From positions 2,817,583 through 2,881,582 of the forward strand of contig NZ_LT984803.1 of assembly GCF_900250115.1 (NCBI RefSeq): DNA of 64,000 bases, in the 5' to 3' direction. Positions 55,740 to 64,000 of the stretch are shown here, piece after piece. The stretch's first letter is position 1. Each line of letters opens with the position of its first letter. The notes beneath the pieces are model-generated. The model was not told where the DNA came from and did not search any database. It worked only from the letters and a program-made list of their open reading frames with translations. A program made the translations under genes and the position numbers. Source of the stretch: Cupriavidus taiwanensis. Its GTDB lineage: Bacteria; Pseudomonadota; Gammaproteobacteria; Burkholderiales; Burkholderiaceae.

Positions 55740-56783
55740 TCAGCCCATGAAGGCGTCCGGATTCTTGGCAATCGCGCGCGCGTCGTTGTAGCTGATGACG
55801 CTGCGCTTGATCAGGTCCGACAGGCACTGGTCCAGCGTCTGCATGCCCAGCCCGCTGCTGGTCTGCATCATCGAGTACATCTGCGCGATCTTGTTCTCGC
55901 GGATCAAGTGGCGGATCGCGGGGGTGGCGATCATGATCTCGTGCGCGGCGGTGCGGCCGTTGCCGTCGCGGGTCTTCAGCAGCGTCTGCGAGATCACTGC
56001 CTCGAGCGATTCCGACAGCATGGTGCGCACCATGTCCTTCTCTTCGGGCGGGAACACGTCGACCACGCGGTCGATGGTCTTGGCCGCCGAGCTGGTGTGC
56101 AGCGTGCCGAAGACCAGGTGGCCGGTCTCGGCCGCGGTCAGCGCCAGGCGGATGGTTTCGAGGTCGCGCAACTCGCCCACCAGGATCACGTCGGGGTCTT
56201 CGCGCAGCGCCGAGCGCAGCGCGTTGGCAAACGAATGCGTATGCGGCCCCAGCTCGCGCTGGTTGATCAGGCTCTTCTTGGAGCCGTGCACGAATTCGAT
56301 CGGGTCCTCCACCGTCAGGATGTGGCCCATGTCGTTTTCATTGCGATGGTCGACCATCGCCGCCAGCGTGGTGGACTTGCCCGAGCCGGTCGGCCCGGTC
56401 ACCAGCACCAGCCCGCGCGGCTTCATGCACAGGTCGGCAAATACCGCCGGCGCGCGCAGCTCTTCCAGCGTCAGCACCTTGGAAGGAATGGTACGGAACA
56501 CCGCGGCGGCGCCGCGCTGGGTGTTATAGGCATTGACGCGGAAGCGCGACAGGCCGGCGATCTCGAACGAGAAATCGATTTCGAGGCGTTCCTCGTAGGC
56601 CTTGCGCTGGGTGTCGCTCATGATGTCGTACACCATGGCGTGGACATCCTTGTGCGTCATCGAGGCGACGTTGATGCGGCGCATGTCGCCGTGGATCCGC
56701 ACCATCGGCGGCATGTCCGCGGACAGATGAAGATCGGACGCCTTGTTCTTGACGGCGAAAGCCAATAGCTGCGCGATGTCCAT
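55740..56783 (-). CDS. pilT: Type IV pilus retraction ATPase PilT
   Basis: 347 residues. It drives pilus retraction and twitching. MDIAQLLAFAVKNKASDLHLSADMPPMVRIHGD, Walker A GPTGSGKSTTLAAMVDH, VLVGELRDLETIRLAL and the AIRxLIRE motif (TPAIRHLIRENK) are present. Divergent from yggS with a 66-bp gap containing TATAAT at 56785-56790. Confidence 0.96.
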   Translation of the reverse strand: MDIAQLLAFAVKNKASDLHLSADMPPMVRIHGDMRRINVASMTHKDVHAMVYDIMSDTQRKAYEERLEIDFSFEIAGLSRFRVNAYNTQRGAAAVFRTIPSKVLTLEELRAPAVFADLCMKPRGLVLVTGPTGSGKSTTLAAMVDHRNENDMGHILTVEDPIEFVHGSKKSLINQRELGPHTHSFANALRSALREDPDVILVGELRDLETIRLALTAAETGHLVFGTLHTSSAAKTIDRVVDVFPPEEKDMVRTMLSESLEAVISQTLLKTRDGNGRTAAHEIMIATPAIRHLIRENKIAQMYSMMQTSSGLGMQTLDQCLSDLIKRSVISYNDARAIAKNPDAFMG

Positions 56784-56849
56784 CTATAATGACCCCACCC
56801 TGATTTGTTATCGGTACTTGAGGTACCTTTTATATATGTTCGCCGGATT

Positions 56850-57539
56850 ATGTCTGTGATTGCCGCCAACTTGCAAGCCGTGCGCCAGGGCATTGCGGCG
56901 GCAGCACAACAGGCTGGCAGGCAGCCCGCGGACGTCGCCCTGCTGGCGGTTTCCAAGACCGTTTCCCCCGACCGCATAAGGGCCGCATACGCCGCCGGAC
57001 AGCTCGCTTTCGGCGAAAACTACGTCCAGGAAGGCATCGACAAGATCGCCGCGCTGGCCGACCTGCGCGACCAGCTGCAATGGCATTTCATCGGCCCGCT
57101 GCAGAGCAACAAGACGCGGCCGGTGGCGGAACATTTCGACTGGGTCCACACCATCGACCGGCTCAAGATCGCCGAGCGGCTGTCGGCGCAGCGCCCGGCC
57201 GGCATGCCGGCGCTGCAGGTCTGCATCCAGGTCAATATCAGCGGCGAAGCCAGCAAGAGCGGCGTCGCCCCGGCCGAGGTGCCCGCGCTGGCGCATGCTG
57301 TCGCGGCCCTGCCCGGCCTGCAACTGCGCGGGCTGATGGCGATCCCCGAACCCGCACACGAGCCCGCCGCGCAACGCCGCCCGTTCGCCGCCATGCGTGC
57401 CATGCTGCAGGCGCTGCGCGGCGACGGCCTGGCGCTCGACACGCTGTCGATGGGCATGTCGGGCGACATGGAGGCCGCCATTGCCGAGGGCGCGACCCTG
57501 GTGCGGATCGGCACCGCCATCTTCGGCGCGCGCGGCTGA
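56850..57539 (+). CDS. yggS: YggS-family PLP homeostasis protein
   Basis: 229 residues, alanine-racemase-like PLP barrel. LLAVSKTVSPDRIRAAYAAGQLAFGENYVQE holds the PLP lysine, WHFIGPLQSNKTR and MGMSGDMEAAIAEGATLVRIGTAIFG follow. It keeps free PLP balanced. A -35-like TTGTTA lies at 56805-56810. proC is 43 bp downstream, the usual order. Confidence 0.95.
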   Translation: MSVIAANLQAVRQGIAAAAQQAGRQPADVALLAVSKTVSPDRIRAAYAAGQLAFGENYVQEGIDKIAALADLRDQLQWHFIGPLQSNKTRPVAEHFDWVHTIDRLKIAERLSAQRPAGMPALQVCIQVNISGEASKSGVAPAEVPALAHAVAALPGLQLRGLMAIPEPAHEPAAQRRPFAAMRAMLQALRGDGLALDTLSMGMSGDMEAAIAEGATLVRIGTAIFGARG

Positions 57540-57582
57540 CGTCCGCGCCCCGACCGGAATCTTTCAGACCCCAGAGACCTTC

Positions 57583-58419
57583 ATGCTCGACACCCTCACC
57601 TTCGGCTTTCTCGGCGGCGGCAACATGGCTTCCGCACTGATCGGCGGCCTGATCGCGCGCGGCGTGCCCGCCGGCGCGATCCGCGTGGTCGACCCGTTCC
57701 CGGAAGCGCAGCAGCGCCTGGCGCGCGACCTCGGCGTGCATGCCGCCGCGGCGCCGGACGCCGCCTTCGGCGCCAGCGACGTGCTGGTGCTGGCGGTCAA
57801 GCCGCAGCAGTTCCGCGACGCCGCGGCGCAGCTGCTGCCGCACCTGCCGGCCGGCGGCCGGGGCAACCTGGTGATCAGCGTGGCCGCCGGCATCCGGCTG
57901 CAGGACATGCAGCGCTGGCTCGGCGGGCACACCCGCGTGGTGCGGGCGATGCCGAATACGCCGGCGCTGTCGGGCATGGGCATGACCGGGCTGGCGGCAC
58001 CGGCCGGGCTCTCGGCCGCGGACCGGGCCATTGCCAGCGCCGTGGCCGAGGCCGTCGGCAAGTGCGTGTGGGTCGATGGCGATGACCAGATCGACGCCGT
58101 CACCGCGATTTCCGGCAGCGGTCCGGCCTATGTGTTCTATTTCATCGAGGCCATGCAGCGCGCCGCCACCGAACTGGGGCTGAGCGCCGAGCAGGGACGC
58201 GAACTCGCGGTGGAAACCTTCCGCGGCGCGGCCACGCTGGCGGGACAGTCGCCCGAACCGGTGGCAACGCTGCGCGAACGCGTGACGTCCAAGGGCGGGA
58301 CTACCTACGCGGCGCTGACGGCAATGGATGCGGGCGGCATTGCCGATGCCTTCGTGCGCGCCATGCATGCGGCAGCGGCGCGCGGCAAGGAGATGGGGGC
58401 GGAGTTCGGGAAGGATTGA
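57583..58419 (+). CDS. proC: Pyrroline-5-carboxylate reductase
   Basis: 278 residues. It makes proline from P5C with NAD(P)H. FGFLGGGNMASALIGGL, VLAVKPQQ, RAMPNTPALSGMGMTG and AVTAISGSGPAYVFYFIEAM are clear. Followed by a REP pair (58443-58572) in the gap before convergent ubiA. Confidence 0.97.
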   Translation: MLDTLTFGFLGGGNMASALIGGLIARGVPAGAIRVVDPFPEAQQRLARDLGVHAAAAPDAAFGASDVLVLAVKPQQFRDAAAQLLPHLPAGGRGNLVISVAAGIRLQDMQRWLGGHTRVVRAMPNTPALSGMGMTGLAAPAGLSAADRAIASAVAEAVGKCVWVDGDDQIDAVTAISGSGPAYVFYFIEAMQRAATELGLSAEQGRELAVETFRGAATLAGQSPEPVATLRERVTSKGGTTYAALTAMDAGGIADAFVRAMHAAAARGKEMGAEFGKD

Positions 58420-58442
58420 AGTACCAGAGCGCCCGCAGCAAG

Positions 58443-58484
58443 CTCCCCTCTCCCGCCTGCGGGAGAGGGGCCGGGGGAGAGGGC
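58443..58484. repeat. REP-like palindrome, copy C (proC-ubiA)
   Basis: 12-bp arms CCCCTCTCCCGC and GCGGGAGAGGGG with a 2-nt loop, then tail CCGGGGGAGAGGG. Same orientation as copy A. Confidence 0.9.
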
Positions 58485-58528
58485 AAGCGCGTGCCAAGGA
58501 CGCCAGCCTCTCACTTCGTTGATACGCC

Positions 58529-58572
58529 GGCCCTCTCCCCCGCCCCTCTCCCATAAATGGGAGAGGGGAGCA
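58529..58572. repeat. REP-like palindrome, copy D (proC-ubiA)
   Basis: Tail GCCCTCTCCCCCG, then arms CCCCTCTCCCAT and ATGGGAGAGGGG. Inverted relative to copy C, 45 bp away, with the loop-proximal bases changed compensatorily (CGC/GCG to CAT/ATG). Confidence 0.9.
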
Positions 58573-58593
58573 CACCCTCAGCCAGCGTACCCG

Positions 58594-59451
58594 TCACCGC
58601 ACCGCATACGCCAGCGCCGTCCCGGCAAACACGCAGGCCCCCAGCCAGTTGTTGTGCCGGAACGCCGCGAAGCACCGCATCCGGTCTCGATCCCGGATCA
58701 GCGTGTGGTGGTAGCCGGCACAGCCGATCGCGGCCACCAGCCCCGCCCAGTACGGCCACCCCAGGCCGAGCAGCATGCCCGTCCACGCCATCAGTGCGAA
58801 GAATGCGCCATAGCACAGCATGATCGCCGCCACGTCGAAGCGACCGAAGGTGATGGCCGAGGTCTTCATGCCGAGCAGCAGGTCGTCGTCGCGATCGACC
58901 ATGGCATAGGCGGTGTCATACGCCACCGCCCAGAACACATTGGCCAGCAGCATCAGCCACGCCACCGGCGGCACCTGGTCCTGGATCGCGGCGAACGCCA
59001 TCGGGATGCCGAAGCCGAACGCGATCCCCAGATAGGCCTGCGGAATGGCAAAGAAGCGCTTGAAGAACGGGTACGTGCCCGCCACCACCGCCGCCACCAC
59101 CGCCAGCCACTTGGTCAGCGCATTCAGCGGCAGCACCAGCGCAAACGCCACCAGCGCCAGCACGGCGGCGACCGCCAGCGCTTCCCACGCGGCGATCTTG
59201 CCGGCGGTCAGCGGGCGCTCGCGGGTGCGCTTGACGTGCTTGTCGAAGTCGCGGTCGGCCCAGTCGTTGATGGCGCAGCCGGCCGAGCGCATCAGGAAGG
59301 TGCCGGCGACGAAGATCCAGAACAGGCCCCGGCGCGGCGGCCCGTCCGCCGCCATCCACATGGCCCACAGCGTCGGCCACAGCAGCAGCAGCGTGCCGAT
59401 GGGCTTGTCGATGCGCACCAGGCGCGCGTAAAGGGCAAGGCGTTCAAGCAT
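58594..59451 (-). CDS. ubiA: 4-hydroxybenzoate octaprenyltransferase
   Basis: 285 residues, about eight to nine helices. It prenylates 4-hydroxybenzoate in ubiquinone synthesis. Asp-rich motifs [20 protein letters not shown] and [17 protein letters not shown] bind Mg-diphosphate. ATG 59451 matches the family N-terminus ([20 protein letters not shown]). A longer frame begins at a TTG (59511) but is unlikely. Confidence 0.95.
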   Translation of the reverse strand: MLERLALYARLVRIDKPIGTLLLLWPTLWAMWMAADGPPRRGLFWIFVAGTFLMRSAGCAINDWADRDFDKHVKRTRERPLTAGKIAAWEALAVAAVLALVAFALVLPLNALTKWLAVVAAVVAGTYPFFKRFFAIPQAYLGIAFGFGIPMAFAAIQDQVPPVAWLMLLANVFWAVAYDTAYAMVDRDDDLLLGMKTSAITFGRFDVAAIMLCYGAFFALMAWTGMLLGLGWPYWAGLVAAIGCAGYHHTLIRDRDRMRCFAAFRHNNWLGACVFAGTALAYAVR

Positions 59452-59509
59452 GGAGGTCGGGGGCAACGGCGAGAGGGTCTGCACGGCGTGGATCCGGGGC
59501 GGGCGATTC

Positions 59510-59546
59510 AATGAAAACGCGCCGCAGCCCGGACGGCTGCGACGCG
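59510..59546 (-). terminator. Hairpin terminator after dps
   Basis: Arms CGCGCCGCAGCC (59518-59529) and GGCTGCGACGCG (59535-59546) pair with one mismatch; minus-strand continuation is TTTTCATTG. It lies 46 bp past the dps stop. Confidence 0.6.
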
Positions 59547-59592
59547 CAGTGCCGGCCGCCGCGGGCGCGGCAGCCAGGAGAGCGGGCCGGCC

Positions 59593-60078
59593 TCAGGCCA
59601 GCATCGAGCGCAGCATCCACGCGGTCTTTTCATGCGTCTGCATGCGCTGGGTCAGCAGGTCGGCCGAGGGCTCATCGCCGGCGGCATCGATCACCGGGAA
59701 GATCGAGCGCGCGGTGCGCACCACGGCTTCCTGGCCTTCGACCAGCTTGCGGATCATGTCGGTGGCCTCGGGCACGCCCTCTTCCTCGGCGATCGACGAC
59801 AGGCGCGCGTACTCCTTGTAGGTGCCCGGGGCCGGGTAGCCCAGCGCGCGGATACGCTCGGCGATCGAATCCACGGCCAGCGCCAGCTCGTTGTACTGGG
59901 TCTCGAACATCAGATGCAGCGTATTGAACATCGGACCCGTCACGTTCCAGTGGAAGTTGTGGGTCTTGAGGTAGAGCGTGTACGTGTCCGCCAGCAGCTT
60001 GGACAGCCCTTCCGCGATCTTCTTGCGGTCCTTGTCGGAAATACCGATATTCACGCTCATCTCGTTCTTCTTTGCCAT
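59593..60078 (-). CDS. dps: Dps-family DNA-binding ferritin-like protein
   Basis: 161 residues, Dps fold: [42 protein letters not shown] with the inter-subunit ferroxidase His, Asp and Glu ligands. It stores iron using peroxide and protects DNA. The N-terminal tail is short ([11 protein letters not shown]), so DNA binding may be weak. It lies near katA and oxyR, which fits peroxide control. Confidence 0.95.
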   Translation of the reverse strand: MAKKNEMSVNIGISDKDRKKIAEGLSKLLADTYTLYLKTHNFHWNVTGPMFNTLHLMFETQYNELALAVDSIAERIRALGYPAPGTYKEYARLSSIAEEEGVPEATDMIRKLVEGQEAVVRTARSIFPVIDAAGDEPSADLLTQRMQTHEKTAWMLRSMLA

Positions 60079-60224
60079 GGTAGATACGCTCCGTTCAGGT
60101 ATAGCCACGAGGAGCGCCGCCGGGCTTGCCGATTCGGGGCCGGGCGGCGCAGTACCCCGCATTATTGCACCGGGCAACGGTCCCGGCCAAACCCCACGCC
60201 GGTTGGCCGTTGCCTGGCAGGTGC

Positions 60225-61667
60225 CTATCGCAGGTTGAGCGCGCGCTTCACGCCCTCGCCGTAGGCCGGGTCGGCCTTGCTGAAGTGTTCCAGCTGGACC
60301 CGCACGATTTCCTCCGGCACGCCCTGCATCGCCGCGGCGATATTGGCGAACAGCCGCTGGCGCTGGCCTTCGTCGAACAGGCGGAACAGCGCGCCGGGCT
60401 GGCTGTAGTAGTCGGTGTCGACGCGGTGGTCCCAGCGGTCGGCGGCGCCGTCGAGTGCCAGCGGCGGCTCGAGCGCGCGCTCGCTGGCGGCGTAGGCGCT
60501 TTCGCGGTTAGGCTCGTAGTTGAGCTTGCCGCCCTGGTTGCCGTCCACGCGCATCGCCCCGTCACGGTGGAAGCTGTTGTGGAACGGGCATTTCGGTGCA
60601 TTGACCGGGATCTGCGCGTGGTTGATGCCCAGCCGGTAGCGCTGCGTGTCGCCATACGAGAACAGCCGCCCCTGCAGCATCTTGTCGGGCGAAAAGCCGA
60701 TGCCGGGCACGATGTTGGCCGGGTTCATCGCCACCTGCTCGACCTCGGCAAAGTAGTTGTCCGGGTTGCGGTTGAGCTCGACCACGCCCACGTCGATCAG
60801 CGGGTAGTCCTTGTGCGGCCAGACCTTGGTCAGGTCGAACGGGTTGATGTGGTACTTGGCCGCCTCGGCCTCCGGCATGACCTGCACGCGCAGGTTCCAG
60901 CGCGGGAAGTTGCCGCGCTCGATATTGTCGAACAGGTCGCGCTGGGCGCTCTCGCGGTCGTTGGCCACCACCCTGGCCGCTTCCTCGTTGGTCCAGTTAT
61001 CCACGCCCTGCTGCGACTTGAAGTGGAACTTGACGTAGAAGCGCTCGTTATTGGCGTTGATGAACGCGTACGTGTGCGAGCCGAAGCCGTGCATCTGCCG
61101 GTAGTTCTGCGGCAGTCCGCGGTCGCTCATCAGGATGGTGACCTGGTGCAGCGATTCCGGATGGCGCGACCAGAAGTCCCATACCGCGATCGGGTCGCGC
61201 AGGTTGGTGCGCGGGTTGCGCTTCTGCGTGTGGATGAAGTCGGGGAACTTGAGCGGGTCGCGCACGAAGAACACCGGCGTGTTGTTGCCGACCAGGTCCC
61301 AGTTGCCTTCGTCGGTATAGAACTTGATCGAGAAGCCGCGCACGTCGCGCTCGGCGTCGGCCGCGCCGCGCTCGCCGGCGACGGTGGAGAAGCGGATGAA
61401 CAGCGGCGTTTCCTTGCCGACCTCGGCAAACACCGAAGCCTTGGTGTACTGGGTGATGTCATGGGTGATGCGCAGCGTGCCATAGGCGCCGGAGCCCTTG
61501 GCGTGGACGCGGCGCTCGGGAATGACCTCGCGGTCAAAGTGGGCCAGCTTTTCCAGGAACCAGACGTCCTGCAGCAGCATCGGGCCGCGCGGGCCGGCGG
61601 TCTGCGAGTTCTGGTTATCGGCGACCGGTGCGCCGGCGGCAGTGGTGAGAGTGTCCTTCTTGCTCAT
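60225..61667 (-). CDS. katA: Catalase (heme, small subunit)
   Basis: 480 residues. It dismutates hydrogen peroxide. [15 protein letters not shown] holds the distal His, [21 protein letters not shown] follows, the distal Asn lies in the [10 protein letters not shown] region, and [14 protein letters not shown] carries the proximal heme Tyr. ATG 61667 has GAGGAAAAG. Same strand as oxyR, which lies upstream, separated by 405 bp. Confidence 0.97.
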   Translation of the reverse strand: MSKKDTLTTAAGAPVADNQNSQTAGPRGPMLLQDVWFLEKLAHFDREVIPERRVHAKGSGAYGTLRITHDITQYTKASVFAEVGKETPLFIRFSTVAGERGAADAERDVRGFSIKFYTDEGNWDLVGNNTPVFFVRDPLKFPDFIHTQKRNPRTNLRDPIAVWDFWSRHPESLHQVTILMSDRGLPQNYRQMHGFGSHTYAFINANNERFYVKFHFKSQQGVDNWTNEEAARVVANDRESAQRDLFDNIERGNFPRWNLRVQVMPEAEAAKYHINPFDLTKVWPHKDYPLIDVGVVELNRNPDNYFAEVEQVAMNPANIVPGIGFSPDKMLQGRLFSYGDTQRYRLGINHAQIPVNAPKCPFHNSFHRDGAMRVDGNQGGKLNYEPNRESAYAASERALEPPLALDGAADRWDHRVDTDYYSQPGALFRLFDEGQRQRLFANIAAAMQGVPEEIVRVQLEHFSKADPAYGEGVKRALNLR

Positions 61668-61869
61668 CTTTTCCTCTTTGTGGGTCGGCTGTAGGGGAAT
61701 GCCGCGTCAGTGCGCAGCGGCATAGCAGGCAAGGCAATCGAGCAGGCAGCGCCCCATGCGGAGGGAAAAACGGGGCTGTGTCGGTGTGGTTCTCAGGGAC
61801 TTGGCGCTGGTGCTCATCATCGGTTCCTGTCTTGCGTCGACGCCATCCGCATCGACAGGGCCAGTCTAC

Positions 61870-61922
61870 AAATTATCTATTAAGTTGAGAATTTAATTAT
61901 TTATACCTATGTATTAGGTCAA
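61870..61922 (-). promoter_or_regulatory. AT-rich katA promoter region with an OxyR-like half-site
   Basis: The 61668-62010 gap has no gene. The stretch 61870-61922 is markedly AT-rich. On the minus strand ATAGGTATAAATAAT (61910-61896) matches 8 of the 10 fixed positions of the OxyR half-site ATAGNTNNNANCTAT; a TTGACC (61922-61917) overlaps this region. The second half-site is not apparent. Regulation of katA by OxyR is an inference. Confidence 0.4.
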
Positions 61923-62010
61923 ATCTATCCGGGGTTAGTGAAACTTATGCCGGCGACGGGTGACCGCCGCGGGACTGCCTGGGAACTGACCCGTCAGGAG
62001 AAGCACAAAT

Positions 62011-62047
62011 GACAACGGCCGCAGCGGAATCTCCGCTGCGACCGTTG
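62011..62047 (-). terminator. Hairpin terminator after oxyR
   Basis: 16-bp arms (62013-62028 and 62032-62047) CAACGGCCGCAGCGGA and TCCGCTGCGACCGTTG pair with one mismatch; minus-strand continuation is TCATTTGTGCTTC, moderately T-rich. It ends 26 bp past the oxyR stop. Confidence 0.65.
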
Positions 62048-62072
62048 CATGGACAGTTCTTTGACGCGACGC

Positions 62073-63023
62073 TCAGGCGGCTTCGGCCAGTTCCTTGGCG
62101 TCGAGCTTGCGCACGCCGGGCAGGTCGCAGGCCGCCACGGCCTTGGCCAGCGCTTCCATCGCCGGCAGCCGGGTGAAGCTCTTGCGCCAGGCCAGCACCA
62201 CGCGCCGGTCGGGCACCGGATCGGCAAACGGCACGTACGACAGCATGTCGCCCTTGGCCTTCAGGTCGGGCACCGAGGTGCGCGGCAGCACGGTGATGCC
62301 GACCCCGCTGGCCACCATATGGCGGATGGTCTCCAGCGACGAGCCTTCAAAGGTCTTCTGGATGCCGTCGGCCGCTTGCGAAAAGCGCGACAGCTCGGGG
62401 CACACGCCCAGCACGTGGTCGCGGAAGCAGTGGCCGCTGCCCAGCAGCAGCATGGTCTGCTGCTTCAGTTCCTCGGGATCGACGGCGTGGACCTGCGCCA
62501 GCTGGTGGCCGCGCGGCACCGCCACGACGAAGGGCTCGTCATAGAGCGGGCGCACCGTCAGGCCGGAATCGGGGAACGGCTCGGCCATCACCGCGCAGTC
62601 GATCTCGCCCTGCTTGAGCAGCTCGATCAGCTTGTGGGTGTAGTTCTCCTGCAGCATCAGCGGCATCTGCGGCACGGTGTCGATCATCTGCTTGACCAGC
62701 GACGGCAGCAGGTACGGCCCGATGGTGTAGATCACGCCCACGCGCAGCGGCCCGGCCAGCGGGTCCTTGCCCTGCTTGGCGATCTCGCGGATGGCCATGG
62801 TCTGCTCCAGCACCCGCTGGGCCTGCGCCACGATCTGCTCGCCGACCGAGGTCACCGACACTTCGGAGGTGCCGCGCTCGAAGATCTGCACGTTGAGTTC
62901 GTCTTCCAGCTTCTTGATGGCGACCGACAGTGTCGGCTGCGATACGAAGCAGGCCTCGGCGGCCCGGCCGAAATGGCGCTCGCGCGCCACGGCGACGATG
63001 TACTTGAGTTCGGTGAGCGTCAT
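62073..63023 (-). CDS. oxyR: Hydrogen peroxide sensor OxyR
   Basis: 316 residues, LysR family. HTH VARERHFGRAAEACFVSQPTLSVAIKKLE. The redox pair sits in GSGHCFRDHVLGVC at Cys199 and Cys208, the same numbers as in E. coli OxyR. Upon oxidation it activates peroxide defence genes, probably including katA and dps. It follows recG on the same strand by 121 bp. Confidence 0.97.
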   Translation of the reverse strand: MTLTELKYIVAVARERHFGRAAEACFVSQPTLSVAIKKLEDELNVQIFERGTSEVSVTSVGEQIVAQAQRVLEQTMAIREIAKQGKDPLAGPLRVGVIYTIGPYLLPSLVKQMIDTVPQMPLMLQENYTHKLIELLKQGEIDCAVMAEPFPDSGLTVRPLYDEPFVVAVPRGHQLAQVHAVDPEELKQQTMLLLGSGHCFRDHVLGVCPELSRFSQAADGIQKTFEGSSLETIRHMVASGVGITVLPRTSVPDLKAKGDMLSYVPFADPVPDRRVVLAWRKSFTRLPAMEALAKAVAACDLPGVRKLDAKELAEAA

Positions 63024-63144
63024 GACTTATCAAATCCGGGTAGGCGATAGATTTTACCTTCGATTGCCCGATCTGTCAGAGTGTCCGCTTCACGCGAACC
63101 GGCATGAGCCGGCTCCTTCACAAACCCGGCCAGCCAGACTTCAG

Positions 63145-64000
63145 TCAGGCCTTCAGGTAGTGCTCGCGCCCGCCCAGCCAGCGCGACAAGTGCGCTTCCA
63201 CCGCTTCCGGATAGTGCGCCAGCATCAGCTCGGCCGCCGCCTGGGCATACTCGACCAGCCAGGCATCGGTCTGCAGGTCGGCAAAGCGCAACATCGCCTC
63301 GCCCGACTGGCGCGCGCCGAGGAATTCGCCCGGGCCACGGATCTCCAGGTCGCGCCGCGCAATCTCGAAGCCGTCGGTTGTCTCGCGCATGGTCGCCAGG
63401 CGCTCGCGCGCGGTGGGCGACAGCGGCGCCTGGTACATCAGCAGGCACACCGATTCGGCGCTGCCGCGCCCGACCCGGCCGCGCAGCTGGTGCAGCTGCG
63501 CCAGGCCGAAGCGCTCGGCATGCTCGATCACCATCAGCGAGGCATTGGGCACGTCCACGCCCACCTCGATCACGGTCGTGGCTACCAGCACCTGCAGCCG
63601 GTTGGCGCTGAAGTCGTCCATCACCGCGGCCTTCTCCGCCGGCGGCAGGCGCCCGTGCACCAGGCCCACGCGCAGGTCGGGCAGCGCCGCCACCAGGGTC
63701 TCGTAGGTCTCGACCGCGGTCTGCAGCTGCAGCGCCTCGCTTTCCTCGATCAGCGGGCACACCCAGTAGACCTGGCGGCCTTCGGCGGCGGCATGGTGGA
63801 TGCGCCCGATCACCTCGTCGCGGCGCTCGTCGTTGACCAGACGCGTGACGATGGGGGTGCGCCCCGGCGGCAGTTCATCGATCACCGAGACGTCGAGGTC
63901 GGCGTAATAGGTCATGGCCAGCGTGCGCGGGATCGGCGTGGCCGACATCATCAGCTGGTGCGGCACGGTTTCGGCGGCGCTGCCCGCGGCGGGCTGCTCG
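63145..64000 (-). CDS. recG: ATP-dependent DNA helicase RecG, C-terminal part
   Basis: Partial; the 5' end lies beyond the right edge. The visible 284 residues or so are the second helicase lobe: MMSATPIPRTLAMTYYADLDVSVIDELPPGR (motif III), VYWVCPLIEESE, motif V VLVATTVIEVGVDVPNAS and motif VI QLHQLRGRVGRG, then the TRG motif region RRDLEIRGPGEFLG. It remodels stalled forks and Holliday junctions. Confidence 0.97.
   Translation of the reverse strand, partial: EQPAAGSAAETVPHQLMMSATPIPRTLAMTYYADLDVSVIDELPPGRTPIVTRLVNDERRDEVIGRIHHAAAEGRQVYWVCPLIEESEALQLQTAVETYETLVAALPDLRVGLVHGRLPPAEKAAVMDDFSANRLQVLVATTVIEVGVDVPNASLMVIEHAERFGLAQLHQLRGRVGRGSAESVCLLMYQAPLSPTARERLATMRETTDGFEIARRDLEIRGPGEFLGARQSGEAMLRFADLQTDAWLVEYAQAAAELMLAHYPEAVEAHLSRWLGGREHYLKA

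Noticed and set aside
60171..60222. Imperfect hairpin after katA as a terminator
   Set aside because: The arms have a bulge and no T-tract follows on the minus strand, so support is too weak.

Overview
The window is about 64 kb of a high-GC (roughly two thirds G+C) betaproteobacterial main chromosome. Gene order and protein content point to the Burkholderiaceae, most likely Cupriavidus/Ralstonia. Supporting signs are coaBC-dut, a clpS-clpA pair, argF-DUF3579-rpsT-murJ, mutL-miaA, hda-(HAD)-pcnB-folK-panB, lone dnaK-dnaJ without grpE, glcDEF, pilT-pilU, and oxyR-katA-recG. This is an inference from remembered family resemblance, not from a search. I see no phage, insertion sequence, integrase, tRNA, rRNA or CRISPR array. 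Nearly all of the window is vertically inherited housekeeping sequence, densely packed on both strands.

Layout. 1-14 kb: the end of coaBC, dut, a glyoxalase-like gene, a Bug-type solute-binding protein, clpA/clpS, a cold-shock gene after a long leader, icd, rluE, a tiny Lys/Ala-rich secreted protein, a DUF192 protein, yajQ, murB, ppnP and argF. 14-21.5 kb: DUF3579, rpsT, murJ, a SirB1-like protein, a DedA protein, mutL and miaA. 21.5-28 kb is the main accessory module: a GntR/FCD regulator facing a four-gene operon (MFS transporter, hydantoinase/dihydropyrimidinase, amidase, Asp/Glu-racemase-like protein). 28-37 kb: purM, then a long plus-strand run (AI-2E-type permease, hda, HAD phosphatase, pcnB, folK, deoxynucleoside kinase, panB, and a tungstate-type ABC permease and ATPase). 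37-43 kb: a pabB-pabC fusion, dnaJ, dnaK with a clear sigma-32 promoter, and a cobalamin adenosyltransferase. 43.5-53 kb is an oxidation module for 2-hydroxy acids: a D-lactate-dehydrogenase-like flavoprotein, a LysR regulator, an acetyltransferase, and glcD-(ion channel)-glcE-glcF-lrgA-lrgB. 53-64 kb: a VOC protein with a WYL regulator, glutathione peroxidase, pilU/pilT, yggS/proC, ubiA, and an oxidative-stress group (dps, katA, oxyR) followed by recG.

How genes work together. glcDEF oxidises glycolate to glyoxylate, and the adjacent lrgAB pair is a plausible transporter for the same substrates because the plant homologue PLGG1 carries glycolate and glycerate. The 22-28 kb operon looks like uptake and ring-opening of a cyclic amide (hydantoin or dihydropyrimidine type) under a local GntR regulator; a 15-bp sequence is shared by the regulator's upstream region and the operon's promoter region. 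katA lies directly downstream of oxyR on the same strand.

Most unusual signals: (i) two inverted pairs of a GC-rich REP palindrome (REPIN-like), one of which supplies the start region and N-terminus of the PabB-PabC fusion; (ii) the 15-bp sequence shared at the two ends of the hydantoinase module; (iii) a TCTTATATAAGA palindrome upstream of both icd and DUF3579; (iv) a racemase homologue that appears to lack both catalytic cysteines; (v) an argF leader hairpin with a U-rich tract and no ribosome binding site; (vi) likely leaderless promoters for clpS and mutL; (vii) a voltage-gated-type channel with a zinc ribbon inside the glc operon.
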